DNA from: Diospyros lotus | Taxonomy: Eukaryota; Streptophyta; Magnoliopsida; Ericales; Ebenaceae | Assembly: GCF_014633365.1 (NCBI RefSeq) | Contig: NC_068344.1 | Coordinates: 37,136,670-37,200,669 of the forward strand | Reading direction: 5' to 3' | Length of the DNA stretch: 64,000 nucleotides | Shown: positions 58,164 through 64,000 of the stretch, one piece after another | Layout: every line of letters begins with the position of its first letter | Numbering within the stretch: the stretch's first letter is position 1 | Position numbers and translations under genes: made by a program | Notes under the pieces: model-generated | What the model was told of the DNA's origin: nothing | What the model saw: only the letters and a program-made list of their open reading frames with translations | Database searches by the model: none

Positions 58164-59350
58164 TATGAGATATAAAAGAAAGATGAGTGGGTGCTTATTT
58201 TAAGAACGAGTTCACTAAACAGGACTGTTAACATTGAGTTAGATGGGTTTTTGCTTATGGGTTAATGATTCAATGTTATCTACGTATGTGCAACTAGTCC
58301 TTAAATCTAAGATGACATAGATATCTGTGCATTGATGGATTAGGAAATCAATGGTGCTATATAGTTGTGCTAATCAAGAATGATTATACGTATTTGTGTG
58401 CCTAATCTAGTAGTGCATGAGGAATGTGTACATCAGACATGAAATCTTTCACATCGGGGTTTTGCGAGAAGGATAGTATGTGCGATTCGATAATCACTTG
58501 ACGATAAATCATTGGCCGAGATATTCGATAATCACTTGAGGAATGTGTATTCCATAAGACGTTGTGTTATATTAATCAAGAATAATAGTAGATTTGGTCA
58601 CATGATAAGATTGAGAGATTTGACTTGTTGTCTATGATCTTATATCTTGTCGGGATATAGGATGATAGAGGGACCGTATTGCAGGGAATCATAGTAAGAG
58701 ATTCACTATACCCGTTTTACATTAAATTGGGTAATTATGACATATTGTTAGATATCATTCATGATTTACGAGGATTAAAAATAGATTATTCTCATTGTCA
58801 ATTTAATTGTGAATATAGGAAGTCTCACCCAATAAAAAAGTTACTTTTAAGAGAAGAAGGGTAAATTAATAATTTTAGAAATTATTGATATTGACGTATT
58901 TATTTTATAAGGATAGGATAAATAAGAGTAATTAGATAATTTTATTATGAATAAAATTATTAACATTATTCAAAATTGGGCTTGATTTAATGCTAGCACA
59001 TTAAGTCCGATCAAAACAATCCCTAGGATTTCGTTACGGATTCCCATAAATAGGACCATAATGCATAACCAAAGTAACTAGAACTCAGAAATAAATTTCA
59101 CAAAAAATATTTATTCTTCTTCTCTTGAGACAATCTTGGATCTAAAGGTGGTTTTGGGTGGATCCACTCGATATCTTATGCGTGAAATATTTTACGATGA
59201 GTGAATTTACGTGAAAATCGGATTTTGTCAAAAGGTGTTTATCTGTCTTCTTCTTCTTCATTTTGTAAATTATAAAAACTTGAAAAATGTGATACCAAAA
59301 ATAATTTTGTACTCATTGCGTATGATCATATCTATTCTAACATATATATC
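58164..59350. other. Spacer with an LTR-like relic, possibly Copia
   Basis: No gene. The stretch 58560-59240 includes 'gggaccgtattgcaggg', 'agtctcacccaataaa' and 'tcccataaataggaccata' (TATA-like at about 59045), phrases in the style of plant Copia LTRs. I could not find termini or a TSD. The small frames at 58679-58864 and 59211-59402 are not credible. Confidence 0.35.
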
Positions 59351-60058
59351 TGTTATATGTATTTCCCGCATCTCCCCGCATGGGCCAGACTCGGTCCGAT
59401 AGACCGGCCCAATCACCCAAGGCCGAGAAGGCCCGGACGACCTCGTCAAGGAAGGTCCAGCCTCCATCAAAGACCCGGAACTCGTAAAGCGAGCGTATGG
59501 CGAGCTCCCGGTAATCCCCCAACGAGCTCGGAGCAATCGACTAACGAGCTCCTGAAATATCCTCCAGATCGCTGGGCCATCCAGGTCGCTCGCCTAAAAT
59601 CTCCAGCTCGCATGAGCGGCAAAGCTGCTGAGAAGTCAGAGGTAGGGTCCGATCACTTTATCTGTAACAGCCCATGCCCCTCGTAATGAGGATCCCACTC
59701 CCGGTCTTGCGAAGGCGGTAAGAACTATTTGTCCCCCATTATACAAACACTGTATTTTTATATATTATCTAGATTGTAAAAGTCCCTCGAGAAAAATGGA
59801 AATAAAGGGGGCCATGAGGGGCAAAGAGGGAGGAGACAGAGAAAAAAGAATAATCAGATACCGCCACTCTGGGAGAATGATCAGAGGGCGGCCGTGGACT
59901 AGGCATCGTTCTGGCCGAACCACGTAAAAGATTCTGGTGTACACGCTTGGAACTTTGGGGGGAGGGGGGGGGTTTTCTTCCTTCCTTCTCGGTATTTTTT
60001 TGGATTGACTCACCGCGGCCCAAAACGAATCACGGTCGGCCGAAATCAAACGTCGACA
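59351..60058 (+). repeat. 5' LTR of a full-length Ty3/Gypsy Tat-like element
   Basis: It begins TGTTATATGTATTTCCCG and ends AACGTCGACA, 708 bp. A primer site and a long gag-pol frame follow. The 3' LTR lies beyond the window, so its TSD (left flank atatc) cannot be confirmed. The LTR contains three GAGCTC-bearing phrases (59500-59550). Confidence 0.88.
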
Positions 60059-60061
60059 TTT

Positions 60062-60079
60062 TGGCGCTAGAGGAAGGGG
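60062..60079 (+). other. Primer binding site of the Tat-like element
   Basis: TGGCGCTAGAGGAAGGGG lies three bases after the LTR end. This leader form is common in plant Tat-lineage Gypsy elements. The tRNA species cannot be fixed by eye. Confidence 0.6.
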
Positions 60080-60097
60080 CCGCTCTGATCAATAGCC

Positions 60098-63000
60098 ATG
60101 GCTAGAGGAAGGAATACTAGAAGTTCCGAGGCGGCGGTCGACCCGCCTGAAAATCACCACGACCGACCACGAGACTTACCACCAAATGGAGGACCCATTG
60201 CCCCGACAGCCGATACTCCTTTGCCGCCGCCCGCCGGAGACGCTCCCGGCATACCACCACGGATCCCTGTCCAGCCTACTGTCCAAATCACCGGGACAGG
60301 GACGATCCGGGACTGGCAACAGCGCCAGGAAGCATTGGAGAATACGGTAATGCAACTCGCTGACGCGGTCAGAATTCTGGCCCAAGCTCAAGCACGGGCT
60401 GTCCGCGACCCACCGGCGTCGCCTCGCAGGGTCCGCCAACCGCGGGAGGAGAGACACCCACCCGCGGAAGAAGATATCGGGGATAACTACCCGTCCCCAA
60501 TTCACCGCTCCCCAGTCCGAGAAAGAAGCAGGCGATCGCAAGCCCAGCAATCAGTAGGACCGGACTCAACTGTGGAAGAGCTGTATCAGAGGGTGCGACA
60601 GCTGGAGGAACGACAAGGAGTCCGCAGCCAGAATAATGGCCGTGGGGATAGGACGCCGTTCGCCAGAGAAATTGAGCTCGAACCCCTGCCCCGGAGGTTT
60701 AAGGTCCCGAGCATGCCGCAATATAATGGGGACAGCGACCCCTATGATTACCTGGATGCGTACAACGTGCAAATGGATCTACAGACAACCAGCTCGCTGG
60801 CTAAATGTCGCGCCTTCCCAGCAATCTTAGGAGACATCCCCCGAGCTTGGTTCAGAAGCCTTCCGCCTCGTAGCATCAACAGCTGGGAGGAGTGCCAACA
60901 GAGGTTCCTTAACCAATACAGGGCTCTAAGGAGGCAGCTCGCGCCACCTTGCCACCTCGCCACCGTATTCCAGAAAGCAAACGAACCATTAAGGGATTAC
61001 ATCGCCAGGTTCAGGCGCGAGGTGAGCAACGTCGAGGATCCCTCGGATGAAAGTATCCTAACGGCGATCTCCGCCGGCCTCCGAAAAGACGGAAAGCTCT
61101 ACGAGAGCATCTACCGAACCCCGGTCAAAGACCTGGGGGAATTCTATGAACGAGCTTCCAAGGAAATCCGATGGGAAGACGCCTTCGGGACGAAGAAGCC
61201 CGTCGGGTCGAGAGAAGAAGTTGGGGGCTCCAGCCAGAGTAAGAAAAGGCACAACGGAGACGCCGGAAGAGAAGCTCGGGGGGAGCGCTCGAGCAATGAA
61301 GTGTTCAAGCGAGCTCGGAAGGCAGAGGGAGATGAGCGACCTCATAGATCACAGCGCTTTGACAGCTACTGTGCCCTGTCGGACCCCCAAGAAAGGATCT
61401 TCGCCATCGAAAGGAACAAAGAGGAATTCGGGAAGCCCAACCCGTTAAGAACCCCAAACAAATTCCGAAACAAAGAAAAATTTTGCGCATACCACAACGA
61501 GGCGGGTCACAACACCTCGGAATGCTGGGCCCTAAGGGACGCCATCGAAGATCTGATAAGAAGAGGTCGCTTGAAAGATTACGTGGTGCGGCCGACTAAT
61601 CAACCAAGCCAGCCGCCGGTACAGCAGCAGCCTCCCACCGACGACGACCAAGCACCGGCTGTACGAACCATCTACACGATCCATGGAGGGCCCCACCTCG
61701 CTGGTTCCTCCCACAAATCCCGCGACAAATACATACGAGAGGCCAACCATGTCTTGCTAGCGAGATCGGGCGAACAGCCGGTTCCCGCGAAGCGGCCTAG
61801 GGGTAACCCAATCCCAGAGAAGATGTTTTTCTCGGAAGAAGACGCCAGAGACGTCCATTGGCCGCACAACGACGCACTCGTTATACGAGCCCAGGTCGGC
61901 AACTCCGAAGTGCGGAGGATAATGGTGGACACGGGCAGCTCGGTAAATGTAATGTACAGAGCATGCTTCGATCAGATGGGTTTGGGACCGGAACAGTTGG
62001 CTTCGTCCCCAGAGCCACTCTATGGTTTCACGGGAGACGCAGTGATTCCCGTCGGTCGGATCAGCCTTCCCCTTACCATCGGGGATGCGAACCGCCAGGC
62101 CACTACTTTGGCAGAATTCCTCATAATTGACTGCCCCTCAGCATACAACGTCGTACTCGGAAGGCCGGCGATGAACGACCTGGATCTAGTGACCTCAACC
62201 AGGTCGCTTACGGTGAAATTCCCGACCCCTGACGGTGTAGGGTGTGTACGAGGCGAGCAGCACCTCGCAAGACGTTGCTATGAGGACGCCCTGAAAATGG
62301 GAGCAAAGGGAAAGAAAGTAAATATCATCGCAAAAGTCGGCCCGCGATCGACCGGCCGATGGGAGGACCTGGATCCACGCGAGGTCGACTGCGAAAAGCC
62401 CACCGGTCCCATGGAAGAGCTCGAAGATATCTCAGTCGGCGAGGCAGACGAGGAAAGGCACCTCAAGCTAGGCAAGAGTCTAGCCCCCGAGGTAAAATCC
62501 CAACTTACAGATTTCCTTAAAGCTAACCTTGATGTATTCGCATGGAACCACGAAGATATGGTGGGAATCGCCCCAGAAGTCATGTCACACAGGCTCAACG
62601 TAGATCCAGGCTACAGGCCAGTACGCCAGAAGAGGAGGCCAATGACTCCGGAGCGTTATACCGCTCTTAAAGAAGAAGTGGACAAACTCTTGGCGAATAA
62701 TTTCATCAAGGAAGCCCACTATCCGGTCTGGGTGGCCAACCCGGTCCTAGTAAAAAAGAAAAACGGGAAGTGGAGGACCTGCATCGACTTCACCGACCTG
62801 AACAAGGCCTGTCCTAAAGACAGCTTTCCCCTCCCCAGAATCGATCAACTCGTAGATGCAACGGCTGGTCACCGCCTCCTCAGTTTCATGGATGCCTATT
62901 CAGGCTACAACCAAATCCCCATGAACCCAACGGACCAAGAGCACACCTCGTTCATAACCGACCGGGGGCTCTATTGTTACAAGGTCATGCCCTTTGGATT

Positions 63001-64000
63001 GAAGAATGCTGGCGCGACCTACCAGAGGCTGGTCAATACGATGTTCGAAACACTGATCGGAAAAACCATGGAAGTATACGTTGACGACATGCTGGTAAAA
63101 TCCGAGCAAGTGACGGACCACGTTTCCGATCTAAGAGAAACGTTTGGAGTCCTCAGGAAATATCAGATGAAGCTCAACCCGCTCAAGTGCGCCTTCGGTG
63201 TAGCCTCTGGAAAATTTCTTGGGTTTATGGTGAACAACAGAGGCATTGAAGCCAACCCAGACAAAATTAAGGCTCTGCTCGACATGAGGTCGCCTATAAG
63301 AAAGAAGGAGGTGCAAAGCCTCAATGGTCAGGTCGCGGCTCTGAGCCGTTTCATTTCAAAGGCAACTGACAAGTGTGCCCCTTTCTTCGAGCTTCTAAAA
63401 AAGGAGAAAGACTTCAGATGGACAGAAGAATGCGAGTTCGCATTCCAACAACTAAAGGAGTACATGGGACGGGCCCCGATGCTCGCCAAACCTAAGGAGG
63501 GAGAGAGGTTGACCTTGTACTTAGGAGTATCCCAACAGGCTCTCAGCGCGGCCCTCGTTCGGGGGGAAGAAGGGGTGCAGCACCCCATTTATTACGTCTC
63601 CAAAAGCCTAATCGATGCAGAAACAAGGTACGCACCAATCGAAAAATTAGCTTACTGTCTAATAGTGGCGTCGAGGAAGCTGCGACCCTATTTTCAAGCT
63701 CATGAGATCGAAGTCCTGACCAAATACCCATTGAAACAAATCCTCCAAAAACCGGATACCTCAGGTCGTTTACTAAAATGGTCTATTGAGCTCGCTCAGT
63801 TCGACATAACGTACAAACCAAGGACGGCGATAAAGGGTCAAGCGTTGGCAGACTTCATTGCCGAGTTTACTGGGCCAATTGACGAAGAGCCGGAAAACCT
63901 GAAAGGACCGTCCTGGGAACTATACGTCGATGGATCATCGAACGAACAAGGAGCGGGAGCCGGGCTTATGCTAATAAGCCCCGAAGGTCACAAAATCCTC
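60098..64000 (+). CDS. Gag-protease-RT-RNase H polyprotein of a Ty3/Gypsy Tat-lineage retrotransposon, open to window end
   Basis: One frame of 1301 codons with no stop or frameshift runs off the window. The start ATG follows the primer site by 18 bases. Residues 1 to about 200 are Pro-rich, and the Gag core follows about 205-340 (PQYNGDSDPYDYLDAYN, AFPAILGDIPRAWFRSLP). A Cys/His knuckle variant is C463-x2-H466-x4-H471-x4-C476. The protease has VDTGSS (610-615). RT spans about 840-1060, with TCIDF (894-898), FMDAYSGY (Asp 932), MPFGLKNAG (964-972) and YVDD (994-997, catalytic Asp pair 996-997). The RT/RNase H connection follows, and a second RNase H-type start, LYVDGSS, lies at about 1275-1281 (Asp 1278). 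Integrase would follow beyond the window. All catalytic motifs seen are intact, and GC content is much higher than in the surroundings. The element may be autonomous. Confidence 0.93.
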   Translation, partial: MARGRNTRSSEAAVDPPENHHDRPRDLPPNGGPIAPTADTPLPPPAGDAPGIPPRIPVQPTVQITGTGTIRDWQQRQEALENTVMQLADAVRILAQAQARAVRDPPASPRRVRQPREERHPPAEEDIGDNYPSPIHRSPVRERSRRSQAQQSVGPDSTVEELYQRVRQLEERQGVRSQNNGRGDRTPFAREIELEPLPRRFKVPSMPQYNGDSDPYDYLDAYNVQMDLQTTSSLAKCRAFPAILGDIPRAWFRSLPPRSINSWEECQQRFLNQYRALRRQLAPPCHLATVFQKANEPLRDYIARFRREVSNVEDPSDESILTAISAGLRKDGKLYESIYRTPVKDLGEFYERASKEIRWEDAFGTKKPVGSREEVGGSSQSKKRHNGDAGREARGERSSNEVFKRARKAEGDERPHRSQRFDSYCALSDPQERIFAIERNKEEFGKPNPLRTPNKFRNKEKFCAYHNEAGHNTSECWALRDAIEDLIRRGRLKDYVVRPTNQPSQPPVQQQPPTDDDQAPAVRTIYTIHGGPHLAGSSHKSRDKYIREANHVLLARSGEQPVPAKRPRGNPIPEKMFFSEEDARDVHWPHNDALVIRAQVGNSEVRRIMVDTGSSVNVMYRACFDQMGLGPEQLASSPEPLYGFTGDAVIPVGRISLPLTIGDANRQATTLAEFLIIDCPSAYNVVLGRPAMNDLDLVTSTRSLTVKFPTPDGVGCVRGEQHLARRCYEDALKMGAKGKKVNIIAKVGPRSTGRWEDLDPREVDCEKPTGPMEELEDISVGEADEERHLKLGKSLAPEVKSQLTDFLKANLDVFAWNHEDMVGIAPEVMSHRLNVDPGYRPVRQKRRPMTPERYTALKEEVDKLLANNFIKEAHYPVWVANPVLVKKKNGKWRTCIDFTDLNKACPKDSFPLPRIDQLVDATAGHRLLSFMDAYSGYNQIPMNPTDQEHTSFITDRGLYCYKVMPFGLKNAGATYQRLVNTMFETLIGKTMEVYVDDMLVKSEQVTDHVSDLRETFGVLRKYQMKLNPLKCAFGVASGKFLGFMVNNRGIEANPDKIKALLDMRSPIRKKEVQSLNGQVAALSRFISKATDKCAPFFELLKKEKDFRWTEECEFAFQQLKEYMGRAPMLAKPKEGERLTLYLGVSQQALSAALVRGEEGVQHPIYYVSKSLIDAETRYAPIEKLAYCLIVASRKLRPYFQAHEIEVLTKYPLKQILQKPDTSGRLLKWSIELAQFDITYKPRTAIKGQALADFIAEFTGPIDEEPENLKGPSWELYVDGSSNEQGAGAGLMLISPEGHKIL

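Overview
The window is plant nuclear DNA, almost certainly from a eudicot with a repeat-rich genome. The evidence is GT-AG split genes of plant-only families, AT-rich spacers, many AT/CT microsatellites and dense nested transposons. The species cannot be named from the sequence. No rRNA, tRNA or CRISPR array was found.

Genes lie only in the first ~18.5 kb, all on the plus strand. They are the last two exons of a TruA-type tRNA pseudouridine synthase (884-1457), a complete four-exon pollen-receptor-like LRR kinase of 622 aa with a pseudokinase-like catalytic loop (3945-6302), and an eight-exon universal-stress-protein plus coiled-coil gene (7896-13254). The last resembles U-box/RLCK-IX proteins but no kinase or U-box exons follow. 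A possible 52-aa secreted peptide is at 18343-18501. Introns and spacers hold a PIF/Harbinger-like element (9261-10296), a family of fold-back repeats and an old LTR-like region (about 14.1-16.4 kb).

From 19.3 kb to the end nearly everything is transposon. A degraded minus-strand CACTA element (19268 to about 25905) has relics of a Transposase_24-type ORF and of TNP2 (DUF4216/DUF4218), and is split by a solo LTR (20311-22366, TSD CCTAC). Next is the oddest segment (about 25905-27892): an intact 181-aa basic Cys-cluster ORF, an intronless frameshifted LONELY GUY (cytokinin-activating enzyme) pseudogene and a Ty3/Gypsy reverse transcriptase fragment, all on the plus strand. Then come a minus-strand LTR with its polypurine tract, and two ~3 kb solo LTRs (30806-33945 and 35668-39353). 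The second contains a fold-back Mutator-like MITE with a perfect 9-bp TSD.

A second CACTA element spans 39955-58163 by matching termini. It carries sub-terminal 'tagcgacgg' repeats and a ~600 bp CTCGCC-rich tract, and was invaded by a minus-strand Ty3/Gypsy retrotransposon (46240-57814, TSD TTTTT). The LTRs of that element look almost identical, yet its pol is dead. It holds two solo LTRs of a third family, one old (50683-51327) and one young (55025-55731). The window ends inside a full-length member of that third family: 5' LTR 59351-60058, then an uninterrupted gag-protease-RT-RNase H frame from 60098 to the last base.

The host genes do not form a pathway. The main story is layered transposon insertion whose order can be read from TSDs and nesting.
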